A DNA stretch of 64,000 bases from Massilia sp. W12 (GTDB taxonomy: Bacteria > Pseudomonadota > Gammaproteobacteria > Burkholderiales > Burkholderiaceae_D), in NCBI RefSeq assembly GCF_037300705.1, contig NZ_CP147776.1, forward strand, positions 744,001 through 808,000. The letters are read 5' to 3'. The notes below the pieces were generated by a model. That model saw nothing but the letters and a program-made list of their open reading frames with translations. It was not told the DNA's origin and did no database searches. This document shows positions 30,077 through 39,503 of this stretch, piece by piece; position 1 is the first letter of the stretch; every line of letters starts with the position of its first letter. A program made the position numbers and the translations under genes.

Positions 30077-30933
30077 GACAGCACTCCTTGCATGAGGCGC
30101 AATGCATAGCTGCCGCCGGGCGCGCTTTGGCCGCCCAGCACGCTGTATGCAAGTTGCGGCAATTCCTGCGTCGCCAGCTTGGCCGGCAGCAAGCCGCCGA
30201 ATTGCAGCGCTTGCGGTGCGTCCAGGTTCAGGCGCAGGCTTTCGCGCGTCAGCCATTGCGCCAGGGCTTGCGGTTCGTCCCAAAAATCGGGCGCGAGCAG
30301 ATAGTTTTGCAGCGCTTGCACATGGCCTGCGCTGTGGGCCAGTAAATGCAAACCCTGGTTGTGAAACAGGCACAGCCAGCCATTGCGCACAAGCTTGCCG
30401 CGATATGTGCGCAGGATGTCGATGGCCGCCGGGGCGCAGGATAGTTGCAGCAAACCGTGCGCCGCGCATTGCGCTTGCACCCCATCCAGCAGGGCGGTTG
30501 GCAGGGCGCAGGCGGCAAAGGCGCGCTGTGCATGCCAATCTGCGCTCAAACGCCAGTTTTGCGCATCTTCGCCATATAAATGCGCGAAACGCAGTTGTGC
30601 GGCGGCTTCCAGATCAGCGCTGCGCTGGCTGTTGGCCGGCGGCGTCACCATGAACAGGCGCGCAAACTCATCGGCCAGCACGATTTCGATGCGGCGCGGC
30701 AGTTTTTGCGTTGCTGCGGCCTGTTCCAGCAGCGCGCCCAGTCGGGCGGGCCAATCGGTTTGCCAAAACGGCTGTTCCAAGCGGTTTTGCGCCAGCAGCC
30801 GGCGGCTGCGGCCCAGCGGCGCGATAAGCGCCAGGGCCATGCCATCCGGGGCTAAGCTCAGGCGCAACCAGGGACGCCATTGGTAAAGCCGCAACGGCCA
30901 GGGGCGCGGCGGCATGATCACCTGCTTATGCAT
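30073..30933 (-). CDS. PilM-like protein (divergent)
   Basis: Seen: 286 residues of an actin-like ATPase-related fold, judged mainly by position before PilN and by strings such as LRLSLAPDGMALALIAP and RRIEIVLADEFARLFMV. The nucleotide motifs of true PilM are weak, so it may have lost ATP binding, as in GspL or MshI-type proteins. The start at 30933 overlaps the ATPase stop by eight bases; ATG at 30915 (MPPRPW) is an alternative. Function by context: cytoplasmic anchor for the PilN/O pair. Confidence 0.65.
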   Translation of the reverse strand: MHKQVIMPPRPWPLRLYQWRPWLRLSLAPDGMALALIAPLGRSRRLLAQNRLEQPFWQTDWPARLGALLEQAAATQKLPRRIEIVLADEFARLFMVTPPANSQRSADLEAAAQLRFAHLYGEDAQNWRLSADWHAQRAFAACALPTALLDGVQAQCAAHGLLQLSCAPAAIDILRTYRGKLVRNGWLCLFHNQGLHLLAHSAGHVQALQNYLLAPDFWDEPQALAQWLTRESLRLNLDAPQALQFGGLLPAKLATQELPQLAYSVLGGQSAPGGSYALRLMQGVLS

Positions 30934-32623
30934 GCAATGTCACCCGTTTGATTTCTTCCAAGGTGGTGGCGCCGCGCTTGGCCAATTCCAAGGCTGCTTC
31001 GCGCAAGCTGCGCGTGCCATTTTTGCGCGCCACCTCTTTGATCTGGCGGATCGGCCTTTTTTCGATCACCAGCTCACGTATTTCATCATTCATCAACAAA
31101 ATTTCCGCAATCGCGCGCCGGCCCTTGTAGCCGGTGCCGTGGCAGTCGCCGCAACCGCGTCCTTCCATGAAACGGAAATCCTGCACTTGTTCCGGACTCA
31201 GGCCCATGCGCGCCAATTGCGCCGGGTTGGCCTTGACTTCGTGCGCGCAATGCGGGCAGACGGTACGGATCAAGCGCTGCGCCCAGATCCCGTTCAAGGC
31301 GGACACAAAGGAATACGGATCCAGCCCCATATGCGTAAAGCGGCCAAACACATCGAACACATTGTTGGCGTGCACTGTGGTCAAGACCAGATGGCCGGTG
31401 AGGGCGGATTGCACCGCGATTTCAGCGGTTTCTTTGTCACGGATCTCGCCGACCATGATTTTGTCCGGGTCGTGCCGCAGAATCGAGCGCAAGCCCTTGG
31501 CGAAGGTCAGGCCTTTTTTCTCATTCACCGGGATTTGCAAAATGCCCGGCAATTGGTATTCCACCGGGTCTTCAATGGTGATGATTTTGTCGCGCCCGTT
31601 ATGGATTTCAGTCAGCGCCGCATACAGCGTGGTGGTTTTGCCCGAGCCGGTCGGGCCTGTCACCAGCAGCATGCCATACGGTTCTTCGGCCAGCGCGCGC
31701 AGATGCACCAGCGATTCGGCGTCATAGCCCAGCGCTTCGAGTGAAAGCGAGCCATAAGCTTCGATCATGGCGCGCTTATCCAGCACGCGGATCACCGCGT
31801 CTTCGCCGTGGATGCTGGGCATGATCGAGACGCGCATATCGATTTCGCGGCCGCCGCTTTCGACCCGGAAACTGCCATCTTGCGGAATGCGCCGCTCGGC
31901 GATGTCGAGTTCGGCCAAAACCTTGATGCGCGAGACAACCTGTTCGGCCAGTTCGATCCCGTTCACATTGGTGGCGTGGTCAAGCACGCCGTCGATGCGG
32001 TATTTCACCGCCAGCCCGGTGGCGGTGCTTTCCAGATGGATGTCGGAGGCGCCGACTTTGAGCGCGTCGTACAGGGTTGAATTGACCACCTTCACCGCCG
32101 GGCTGGCGGCTTCGCTGACCGAGGCGAAAGACAGATGGGCGGCCATTTTTTCGCGCCCGTCGCGCCGTCCTTCCTCGCCGCCCTGGCTCAGATTGTCAAC
32201 CGCGCGCGCGCCTTCTTCCTGCTTGCTGAGATAGGCGTGGATATCGGTGGCCAAGGCCAGCGCCAATTGCAATTGCTGTCCGGCGCAGTGGGCCGCCAGC
32301 AGGGTTTGCAAATCCAGATCAAAAGGATCGGCGATCACGCCCACCAGCTGCGCATCATCGCGCCGCAGCAGGGCGCAGGTTTTTTGCATGGCGCGCGGCA
32401 GCGGCAGCAGATCAAATGCGCCTTCCATTTCCAGCATTTGCGCGGTTTCCAGCACCGGCAGTTGAAACGGTGCGGCCAGTGCGTGCACCAGCTGGCGTTG
32501 CGGCAGCTGGCAATCCTGTTCCAGTTGCGCCAGCAAAGGGCGCTGGGCGGCGCGCGCGGCCTCGCGCGCGCGTTGCAAAATCGTCGCGTCCAATGGGGGC
32601 GCAGCGCCAGGCATGTGGCTCAT
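30926..32623 (-). CDS. gspE: GspE/PilB-type secretion ATPase
   Basis: Hexameric ATPase that drives pseudopilus assembly. Seen: 565 residues; N-terminal GspE/MshEN domain; Walker A GPTGSGKTTTL (about 330), Asp box and Walker B motif (DPDKIMVGEIRDKETAEIA), His box LTTVHANN, and the zinc motif Cys-x2-Cys at CPHC with CGDC later (CX2C...CX2C). All key motifs are intact. The stop overlaps the PilM-like start, and its own start overlaps the GspF stop by four bases. Confidence 0.95.
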   Translation of the reverse strand: MSHMPGAAPPLDATILQRAREAARAAQRPLLAQLEQDCQLPQRQLVHALAAPFQLPVLETAQMLEMEGAFDLLPLPRAMQKTCALLRRDDAQLVGVIADPFDLDLQTLLAAHCAGQQLQLALALATDIHAYLSKQEEGARAVDNLSQGGEEGRRDGREKMAAHLSFASVSEAASPAVKVVNSTLYDALKVGASDIHLESTATGLAVKYRIDGVLDHATNVNGIELAEQVVSRIKVLAELDIAERRIPQDGSFRVESGGREIDMRVSIMPSIHGEDAVIRVLDKRAMIEAYGSLSLEALGYDAESLVHLRALAEEPYGMLLVTGPTGSGKTTTLYAALTEIHNGRDKIITIEDPVEYQLPGILQIPVNEKKGLTFAKGLRSILRHDPDKIMVGEIRDKETAEIAVQSALTGHLVLTTVHANNVFDVFGRFTHMGLDPYSFVSALNGIWAQRLIRTVCPHCAHEVKANPAQLARMGLSPEQVQDFRFMEGRGCGDCHGTGYKGRRAIAEILLMNDEIRELVIEKRPIRQIKEVARKNGTRSLREAALELAKRGATTLEEIKRVTLHA

Positions 32624-33810
32624 GACAAACTCCCGGCCAGATCAAAAATAGGTAAATACAGTAACACCACGATCGCCCCCACCACCACCCCGATGCCGGC
32701 CATTAAGAGCGGCTCGAAGCTGCGCGTGAAGCGCTCAATCATGCGGCTGATTTCGCCATCGTAAAAGGCGGCGGATTGGGTCAGCATCTGCCCCATTTCG
32801 CCAGAGCGCTCGCCCACCCGCAACATGCGCAGCGAGACCGGGGTGCTCAGATTGTGTTGTTCAAAGGCGTTGGAAATCTGGCCGCCGGATTCAATTACCT
32901 GGCTGGCGGCTTGCAATTGCTTGCGGATATGCGCGGGTACGATGCCTTGCACGGTATGCAGCGCCGGCACAATCGGAATCCCGCCTTCCAGCAGCATGCC
33001 CAGGGTCAGATACAGGCGCGATAATTGGTAAATGCGCAGTCGCTCGCCCAGGCCGGGCAGGCGGCTGATGAGTTGCAGCATGCGCCCGCTTTCAATCAAA
33101 TGCCACAGCAGTAAGACGATGCCGGCCAGACTGGCCAGAATAATCGCCGCCAGCATGGTGCTGTGCTGGCCGGCGAATTGGCCCCACTCCAGCAAAAGTT
33201 TCGACATCCAGGGCAGATCGCGCCCGGCGCCTTTATATACTTCGGCAAAGCGCGGCACCACAAAGCCGATCAGGAAAAACGTCACGCCGCCGCCCACCAG
33301 CAGCAAAATGCTGGGATAAATGGCGGCGCTGATGAGCTTGCTTTTCACCGCATCGACGCGCTGCTGATAATCAATGAAACGCCCCAGTGCGCGCGGTAAA
33401 TCGCTGGTGCCTTCGGCGGCCTTGACGATGCCGACATACAAAGGCGGAAACAAATGGGCTTGTTCAGACAGGGTTTGGGAAAAGCGTTTGCCTTCGCGCA
33501 AACCTTGCAGCATACGGGTGAAAATATTGCGGATGACGGGATTGGCTTCTTTTTCCTGCAAGGCTTCCAAGCCTTCGACAATCGACAGGCCGGCGTTGAG
33601 CAGGGCCAGTAATTCCTGGCTGAACAGCACCAGCGGCAAGCGGCCAGTGCTTGTCTGTGATAACAGTGAACGGCCTTGCTGCGCTTTGACGCTGGCGCAC
33701 ATCAAACCGCGCGCTTCCACCTGGCGGCGCGCATCCTGCTCATTGTCGGCATCGATTTGCAAAATGCTCATCACATTGTCGGCAGAGAGTGCGCGCACTT
33801 CGTATTGCAT
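32620..33810 (-). CDS. gspF: GspF/PilC-type inner-membrane platform protein
   Basis: Polytopic platform that works with the ATPase. Seen: 396 residues; two GspF repeats, each with the pattern FSQELLALLNAGLSIVEGLEAL and LYLTLGMLLEGGIPIVPAL; three transmembrane helices near 165-190, 215-240 and 370-390. First gene of the nine-gene operon; AGGAAA precedes the ATG. The 140 bases upstream are A/T-rich and probably hold the operon promoter, though no clean -35/-10 pair is seen. Confidence 0.94.
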   Translation of the reverse strand: MQYEVRALSADNVMSILQIDADNEQDARRQVEARGLMCASVKAQQGRSLLSQTSTGRLPLVLFSQELLALLNAGLSIVEGLEALQEKEANPVIRNIFTRMLQGLREGKRFSQTLSEQAHLFPPLYVGIVKAAEGTSDLPRALGRFIDYQQRVDAVKSKLISAAIYPSILLLVGGGVTFFLIGFVVPRFAEVYKGAGRDLPWMSKLLLEWGQFAGQHSTMLAAIILASLAGIVLLLWHLIESGRMLQLISRLPGLGERLRIYQLSRLYLTLGMLLEGGIPIVPALHTVQGIVPAHIRKQLQAASQVIESGGQISNAFEQHNLSTPVSLRMLRVGERSGEMGQMLTQSAAFYDGEISRMIERFTRSFEPLLMAGIGVVVGAIVVLLYLPIFDLAGSLS

Positions 33811-33998
33811 ACGGTTTCCTGGCGGTCGGAAAAGAAAAATGAAAAATTTACTAATAAAAACTAACAGACTGCGGAGTATGCCAGTGCAGAGAGCAAATAT
33901 ACACGCTGAGCAGTGCTTAGTGCGTAAAATCCCGGTTAAAAATCAGTTCTTACGTGATAAAGGCGACAGCACAGAGCAAGAAAATGGAGGTGCATAAA

Positions 33999-34637
33999 GT
34001 GGAGAAAATGCAAGCTCAAGCGACGGATGTGAACGCCTGTCTGGACTTCGCCAGCCCCAATCAGTGGCGGGTGCAGCGTTTGCAGTTGCAGCATGCCGCG
34101 CTGTTGCAGGATTTATATCAGCGCAATCCGGCGTATTTCATCATCAGCGGCGACGCACCTGCTGCCCCGGACGCCGCTTGGCGCGATCTGGCCGCAGGTG
34201 CGCCGACTGCCTGGCCGCATCGGGCGCGCGCCATGTATGCCCTGTGTGATCAGGACGGGCAGGCGCAAGCCGCAGTGGATTGGGCCGCCGACTTGTTTGC
34301 CCCGGGAGTGTGGCATATCGGCTTTGTGCTGCTGGATGCGCGCTGGCAGGGACAGGGGCAGGCGCGCGCGCTGTATCAAGTGCTGGAACAGCATGCTTTG
34401 GCGCATGGCGCACGCTGGATGCGCTTGGGCGTATTGCAAAACAATCCGCGCGCGCAAGCCTTTTGGCGCGCCTCTGGCTTTGCTTTTTTGCGCAGCCGCA
34501 GTATCGGGGAGCAAGGCGCGCCGCGCATGGCGGATGTGATGCTCAAATGCCTGCGCGCGCACAGTGCGGCGGAGCAGCAACAAGAGCGCGCCGCCTATCT
34601 GGCGCAGGTGGCGCGCGACCGGCCGGACGCCGCATAG
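33999..34637 (+). CDS. GNAT-family acetyltransferase
   Basis: Seen: 212 residues if GTG at 33999 is used; a GGAGG ribosome site sits eight bases before it. ATGs at 34008 and 33984 are in frame too. The acetyl-CoA motif DARWQGQGQARALYQVLEQH and the motif B region NNPRAQAFWRASGF are clear. The substrate is unknown. It is divergent from the secretion operon and almost touches (one base apart) the unknown gene converging on it. Confidence 0.8.
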   Translation: MEKMQAQATDVNACLDFASPNQWRVQRLQLQHAALLQDLYQRNPAYFIISGDAPAAPDAAWRDLAAGAPTAWPHRARAMYALCDQDGQAQAAVDWAADLFAPGVWHIGFVLLDARWQGQGQARALYQVLEQHALAHGARWMRLGVLQNNPRAQAFWRASGFAFLRSRSIGEQGAPRMADVMLKCLRAHSAAEQQQERAAYLAQVARDRPDAA

Positions 34638-34638
34638 C

Positions 34639-35256
34639 TCAATCGCCTGCGCGCCATTCGTCCGGCAGGTCTTGCAGCACGCCAGCCGGACTGTTTGCCA
34701 CCTGGCCCGGATGGGGCGCCGGATTGCAGGCGGCTTGATCTTCGCTCGCCAGCTCGGCGTCCGGCGCGGCAGCGGCGATTTTCAGCAGGGCTTGGCACAG
34801 CAAGACTTCCTGTTCAGACAGCGGCAGCAGCCAGGCCATATCGCAGGCTGCGATGTGGCGCGTCTGGATTGCCTGGTGCAAGGCTTGCCAGCCCGGCCCC
34901 AGCGCCTGTCGCGCCGGCCAGCGCAGGCTGGCGATTTCGCCTTGCGGCAGCCAGCCGGGTTGCAGCACGCCGGCTTGTCCGCTGGCGTCGCTCAAGGCAT
35001 GCGGCAGCGCATGCGCCAGCGGCAGGCAGAGGTCGGTTGTGACGCCGCCATCCGCGCCGCGCCGCCAGCGCAGCAGCCAGGCGGCGTCAGCGCGCATGCC
35101 GTGATGCGCCAGTCCCAGCGCCAATTGCTGGCGCGCCCGCATCAGCTGCTCTGCTTGCGGCCATTCCATGCCGGCGGCGCCCGGACTTGGCGCCAAAGGG
35201 AGGCAAACCAGCGCTTGCGCCGCTTGGGTTTGGATTGCGATGTGCCCATCTGTCAT
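34639..35256 (-). CDS. Protein of unknown function, 205 residues
   Basis: I do not recognise this one. Seen: 205 residues rich in Ala, Leu, Gln and Trp, no signal peptide, no transmembrane helix; segments such as MRARQQLALGLAHHGM and LSEQEVLLCQALLKIAAAAPD suggest helices, and the last 40 residues look disordered. It follows the amidase gene by 18 bases on the same strand and may be translated with it. Overlapping long frames exist on the other strand, so the call is moderate. Confidence 0.55.
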   Translation of the reverse strand: MTDGHIAIQTQAAQALVCLPLAPSPGAAGMEWPQAEQLMRARQQLALGLAHHGMRADAAWLLRWRRGADGGVTTDLCLPLAHALPHALSDASGQAGVLQPGWLPQGEIASLRWPARQALGPGWQALHQAIQTRHIAACDMAWLLPLSEQEVLLCQALLKIAAAAPDAELASEDQAACNPAPHPGQVANSPAGVLQDLPDEWRAGD

Positions 35257-35274
35257 GGCCGCTCCCTGCGCTGC

Positions 35275-35994
35275 TCACGGCAGCAGTGGCGAACAATCCT
35301 GCAAACCCTGGTGCAAGGCCGCACTCATGCGTGCGCGCTGCAGAGGATCTTGCAAGCGCAACTCTTCATCCGGATGCGCCAGCACCCCGGCTTCAAATAA
35401 GAGCGCCGGCATGCTTGCGCTTTTCAGCACCACCAGATCATCAAAATAGTGCACCCCGAGCGCGGCGTCGGCCCAGGGCCGGTTTTCGCCCGGAATATTT
35501 TCCGCATGATGGCGGCTATGCTGAAAACCGGCGGCTTGCAGACGCCGCGCCAGCGCTTGCGCACACAGCAGACTGGCGCGCCAAGCCGGGTTTTTGCGGG
35601 ATACGAACAGCGAATATCCTTGCGCATGGCGCGTGAAGCGTTGCGCCGCGCCCTGCCATTCCCAGTGCTGTAAATAGCGTTCCTGCACCGAATCATGATG
35701 CAGCGATACGAGCAGGCTGGCGCGCTGTTTGGCGGCGCTCGCGGCGCGCCCGGCCAAGTCGCTGGCCATGCCATCCGCGCCGATCAAAACATGCGCCTGC
35801 CCCGCCTGCTGCAAGTCTTGCGCCAGGCGTTGAGCCAAGGCCAGATTGAAGTCAAATTCGCGCGCGCCGCGCGCACTGATGACTCCCGGCTTGGCGTGGA
35901 AATGGCCGATATCGAGCGCAATCACGCTCTCGCGCGCCGGCGCAGTGGCGCAGGCGCTGACGCAACACAGCAGGGAAAGTAAGAGTGACTTCAT
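35275..35994 (-). CDS. N-acetylmuramoyl-L-alanine amidase, lipoprotein
   Basis: Cleaves the bond between MurNAc and the peptide stem. Seen: 239 residues from MKSLLLSLLC at 35994; lipobox CVSAC; Amidase_3 fold with the first zinc His in DIGHFHAKPG, Glu in ARGAREFDFNLALAQRLA, second His in LVSLHHDS and the catalytic Glu late in ALLFEAGVLAHPDEE. An ATG seven codons upstream (36015) is possible but gives a longer n-region. Membrane-anchored, so it acts in the periplasm. Confidence 0.88.
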   Translation of the reverse strand: MKSLLLSLLCCVSACATAPARESVIALDIGHFHAKPGVISARGAREFDFNLALAQRLAQDLQQAGQAHVLIGADGMASDLAGRAASAAKQRASLLVSLHHDSVQERYLQHWEWQGAAQRFTRHAQGYSLFVSRKNPAWRASLLCAQALARRLQAAGFQHSRHHAENIPGENRPWADAALGVHYFDDLVVLKSASMPALLFEAGVLAHPDEELRLQDPLQRARMSAALHQGLQDCSPLLP

Positions 35995-36094
35995 GGCCGG
36001 CGGGAAGGGCTGCAATGCTTCATGATTGCAGATGCATGGGCGCAGGGCAAGCCGGCGCTTGCCCTGGCCCGATAGGTGGATCTCAGGCAGGCGC

Positions 36095-37081
36095 TTATGC
36101 GCGTTGCGGCGTCATTCTGAGCAACATTTGTTGCAGAACCTGTTGCACGCGGGATAAGGCCGGGGCCTGCGCTCCGGCATATTGGCAAGATGCGCTGCCG
36201 GCGGCGACGGCGATTTGTAAATGCTCATCCCAATCGCGGTCAGGGAAATGCAAAAGCGAGAACAGCAAGCCGGCCATCGCCGCGTCGCCTGCGCCTACCG
36301 TATCCACCACCTTGATTTGCGGCGGGCGGCTGATCCATTCGCCGCTTTCATGCAGCAAGCGGGCGCCGGAAGCGCCAAGCGAATGCATAATCGCCGCTTG
36401 CGGGGCCAGGCGGCGCAGTTCACGCAAGGCGCCGGCTTCGTCGCGGGTGCGGAACAGGCCGCATAAATCTTCGCTGGAGACTTTGATCACATGCGCCACT
36501 TGGCACATTTCAAACAGAATATCGTCGTAGTCCTCGCCCATCAGCTTGCGGTAATTCGGGTCGTAGCTGATTTTCACGCCTTGCTGCTTTAAGCTGCGCG
36601 CCATGCCAAGCAAGGTCTCGCACAGGGGTTGGCGGCTCAAACTGATGCCGCCAAAATGCGCCCATTGCAGCGCGCCGTTCCAATTTTGCGGCAATAACTG
36701 GGGATCAAAGTACAGATCCGCGCTGTCGCCGCCGGCAAAGAAATAATCCGGCGGCGCCACCTGGTGCACAAAAGCGAGCAGCGGCGGACGCGTGACTTTT
36801 TGCATAAAGCGTAAATCCAGGCCGGCGTTGCGGCTGGCTTTGATGATTTCGTCGCCAAACAAATCCGAGCTGACCGCGCCGGCGAAGGCGCTGCGGCAGG
36901 CCCAGGCGGCCAGGGTGCGCGCCACATTCCAGGGCGCGCCGCCAGGGATTTGCAGCCATTGGTGGTTAGGCTGGCGGATCATATCGGTCAATGCTTCGCC
37001 GACCGCAATCACTTGCGGCATGGGGGTGTCGTCGTTGGCGACTATGGCGGATGCGCTACTAATCAAAGGCTTGGTATTCAT
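36095..37081 (-). CDS. PfkB-family carbohydrate kinase (fructokinase-like)
   Basis: Seen: 328 residues; N-terminal GEALTDMI and GGAPWNVARTLAAW (sugar site), AGAVSSDLFGDEI, and the C-terminal PfkB signature DTVGAGDAAMAG with the catalytic Asp. These features fit fructokinase or ribokinase-like enzymes. No sugar transporter or hydrolase is adjacent, so the substrate cannot be inferred. A perfect TATAAT on the minus strand (37203-37198) lies 117 bases upstream, without a clear -35. Confidence 0.87.
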   Translation of the reverse strand: MNTKPLISSASAIVANDDTPMPQVIAVGEALTDMIRQPNHQWLQIPGGAPWNVARTLAAWACRSAFAGAVSSDLFGDEIIKASRNAGLDLRFMQKVTRPPLLAFVHQVAPPDYFFAGGDSADLYFDPQLLPQNWNGALQWAHFGGISLSRQPLCETLLGMARSLKQQGVKISYDPNYRKLMGEDYDDILFEMCQVAHVIKVSSEDLCGLFRTRDEAGALRELRRLAPQAAIMHSLGASGARLLHESGEWISRPPQIKVVDTVGAGDAAMAGLLFSLLHFPDRDWDEHLQIAVAAGSASCQYAGAQAPALSRVQQVLQQMLLRMTPQRA

Positions 37082-37301
37082 GTTTTGCTTACGCTGTGAT
37101 GATACTTCGAGGGTGCGGTGGGATGTCGGCAGGCGGGCAGGGTGACTAATGGCCGTATGGCCGTATGGGGAATGCTCGCCAGAAACCGTGACCTGTGATT
37201 ATAGACAGTCTCGCGCAAAATGCAGTCGCTGTTAGATTTTACGCAATACTTGCTCAACGGAAATTGTTCCCGCCTTTTTGTTTTTTGTGATTTTTATCTG
37301 T

Positions 37302-37991
37302 TTATATCAGGGTGGCCAGGGTCAGTTGATGTTCCAACTCTTTGACCGCTTCCTGCAGGATGGCGTCTTGCTGCTCAATCTTGATTTGCGGATGGTGCAA
37401 GCGTTCGATCTGGCTGGCCGCATGCCACATGCCCAGCGTCAGGCAGCCGGTGTGCAGGGCATCGATTTTGGCTTTGCGCACAGGGTCCTGCGCCGTTTGC
37501 GCGAGTATGGGGCGGGCTTCCATCAACTGTTTTTGCAGCGCGCGATAATACGCTTGCAAACGTTCGCTATTCAGATTCAAGCGTTGCATCACGGCGCCGG
37601 GCTGTTCCGCCAGGCCGCTCCAGACTTTTTTGAGGATTTTGCGCAAATGCGCTTGCGCTTCCTGCGCATTGAAGGGCTTGATGATGTAATCCGTGGCCCC
37701 GGATTTGATGGCCTGCTGCACCGTGGCCAGATCAGAGGCGGAAGAAACCAGCACTACCGGCAGCCGGTTTAGCAGCGGATCGCCTTTCACCCGCTGTAAA
37801 AATTCAATCCCGGATAAGCGCGGCATGCGGATATCGCAGCAGCACAGCAAGATCTGTAAGCCGTTTTGCAGCAAGTCCCAGGCTTGCTGGCCGTCTTCCG
37901 CTTCGACGATTTCAAACGGCCCCAGACTGGACATCAAGTCCACCAGGGCCATGCGGGAAATCACATCATCATCCACCACCAGGACTTTCAT
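37302..37991 (-). CDS. CheY-like response regulator with an unknown C-terminal part
   Basis: Seen: 229 residues; receiver domain 1-120 with DDD at 7-9, Asp53 in CCDIRMPRLS and Lys in YIIKPF near 105; then about 100 helical residues (LNLNSERLQAYYRALQKQL, QDAILQEAVKELEHQL) matching no output domain I know. No DNA-binding motif, so it may act through protein contact. No kinase lies beside it. Confidence 0.85.
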   Translation of the reverse strand: MKVLVVDDDVISRMALVDLMSSLGPFEIVEAEDGQQAWDLLQNGLQILLCCCDIRMPRLSGIEFLQRVKGDPLLNRLPVVLVSSASDLATVQQAIKSGATDYIIKPFNAQEAQAHLRKILKKVWSGLAEQPGAVMQRLNLNSERLQAYYRALQKQLMEARPILAQTAQDPVRKAKIDALHTGCLTLGMWHAASQIERLHHPQIKIEQQDAILQEAVKELEHQLTLATLI

Positions 37992-38052
37992 GGCGCCTCC
38001 GGGATTTGCTTGGCTTGGCTATTGTAACCACATCATGCCGCGCCAGTGTGAT

Positions 38053-38778
38053 TTAAACCAGTGTTGGCATACTCGCATTGTCATAATAAAACGGCGTGAC
38101 GCGCGCGCCATCCCATTCATAGCGCAAATAGCGCGCATGACGGCAATTCGCCAGCGCCAGCGTGCTGAAGACGGCGGCGCAGACGCTGCCGGGCGCGCGC
38201 ACGCTTTGGTACAACAGTCCCAGGCTGCCTTGTTCGCGCAGGGTTTTGGCATAGGCTTGCGCCGCGCCGTAATGTTGCGGGTCTTGCAGCGGATCGCTGG
38301 CGGCGGCGGCGCGCGCATCATGCAGCCGGCCACACACGTCCACATGATATAGCCGCATTTGTAATTGTTGCGGCGCTTCGCTGGTGGCGCGCATGAAGCG
38401 CGCTGAGTGATAACAGGTTTCCGCAATCGCTGTGTGGGCTTGTTCTGCGGCGTAAAACACACCATAGCCGCCATCCGAAAAACGGCTGCCTTCTGGATTC
38501 AAATGCGTGAAGGCCGCCATGATGGGGCCAAAGCCCTGGCCATAGCGGCGCTGCTCTGGCGGCACCAGGCTGATTTCGCCGACTTCTTCGCGCAAACGCG
38601 GATTGGTCATGGCTTCGAGTAAATATAAAGCCTCGAAATCTTCTTCTTTGGCGACACGGTCAAACAGATTGATACTGGGAAAGCGGGAGGGAATCACACG
38701 AAAGCCCGGGCGCCAGTCGATATCGGCGAGCGGGGTGGCGTGCGGACTCAGATGAGGCGGGTTTCCGGTCAGGTGCAT
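38053..38778 (-). CDS. RES-domain toxin (NAD+ phosphorylase/hydrolase family)
   Basis: Seen: 241 residues; RES core with GFRVIPSRFPSINLFDRV at the N-terminus, the motif RFSDGGYGVFYAAEQAHTAI including the conserved Arg and Tyr, and SVRAPGSVCAAVF. RES toxins degrade NAD+ and stop growth; the partner antitoxin is the upstream gene. AGGAGCAGGC precedes the ATG. The toxin lies 131 bases after the antitoxin stop, a wider gap than usual for such pairs. Confidence 0.88.
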   Translation of the reverse strand: MHLTGNPPHLSPHATPLADIDWRPGFRVIPSRFPSINLFDRVAKEEDFEALYLLEAMTNPRLREEVGEISLVPPEQRRYGQGFGPIMAAFTHLNPEGSRFSDGGYGVFYAAEQAHTAIAETCYHSARFMRATSEAPQQLQMRLYHVDVCGRLHDARAAAASDPLQDPQHYGAAQAYAKTLREQGSLGLLYQSVRAPGSVCAAVFSTLALANCRHARYLRYEWDGARVTPFYYDNASMPTLV

Positions 38779-38909
38779 GCCTGCTCCTTATTGTTGAATC
38801 GAGGGAGGTTGCAGTGGGGCGCGCCGGGTTTTTTTGGATGGCGTCGCCCGCCGGGTTTCCAGTCCCCGGCCAGTCGTGCTGCGCGCTTTGGCAGCGCTGC
38901 TGTCTGCGC

Positions 38910-39332
38910 TTAACCGCCGCGTTGCGCATCCAGATATTGCCGCACCACAAATAAATCAGCCACATTGCCCGATAACATCCGCTGCAAGGCGCTTTGGCCT
39001 GAAAACAAGGGGGCGTGGTTGGGACGTTTGATCCAGCCATCGGCGGCGGCGGGATCGGGCAGCAGGATTTGCAGGGCTTTGTAAATACCGAGGATATACG
39101 AAATCCGCTCCAATGTGTCGCGTTCCAGGCGCGCGGTATGCGGTTCTTTTTTCCAGCGGAACCAGGTCGAGCGCGCCGGGTTGCCCAGCAGAATCAATTG
39201 CTCATCCACCGATAACTGCCACAGATTGGCGATGTTTTGAAAGGCGCGGATGGCGGCGGCGCACACTTGCGGCGATTGTAATTGCAGGCCGCTGTGCAGG
39301 GCGGGATGGTGGGGCGCATGATCGGGGCGCAT
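38910..39332 (-). CDS. Xre/MbcA/ParS-type antitoxin (DUF2384)
   Basis: Seen: 140 residues from MRPDHAPHHP at 39332 (a second ATG four codons upstream is possible); N-terminal Xre-like helices (AAIRAFQNIANLW, RSTWFRWKKEP) and a C-terminal toxin-binding domain (YILGIYKALQILLPDPAAAD, FSGQSALQRMLSGNVADLFVVRQYLDAQ). Antitoxins of RES toxins have this architecture. A strong promoter lies just upstream, and self-repression is expected. Confidence 0.9.
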   Translation of the reverse strand: MRPDHAPHHPALHSGLQLQSPQVCAAAIRAFQNIANLWQLSVDEQLILLGNPARSTWFRWKKEPHTARLERDTLERISYILGIYKALQILLPDPAAADGWIKRPNHAPLFSGQSALQRMLSGNVADLFVVRQYLDAQRGG

Positions 39333-39362
39333 GGTTGGCTCCAAAGTGTATCGTATAGATGC

Positions 39363-39391
39363 ATTCTAATCCAAATCTGGACTTTCTTCAA
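39363..39391 (-). promoter_or_regulatory. Sigma-70 promoter of the RES/Xre operon
   Basis: On the minus strand TTGAAG (39391-39386) and TAGAAT (39368-39363) are exactly 17 bases apart. The near-palindrome TATCGTATA at 39350-39358 just downstream may be the antitoxin operator. Confidence 0.75.
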
Positions 39392-39503
39392 TGAAAGTCT
39401 TGTTTGGGATTTTGACGCATCTTCTTCAGCGCGTGCTGGCAGTTTTGCCGCCGGGCAAGCCTGGCCCGGTGTTTATAATCGCTGCAGATTGAGAGGGGGA
39501 GAT

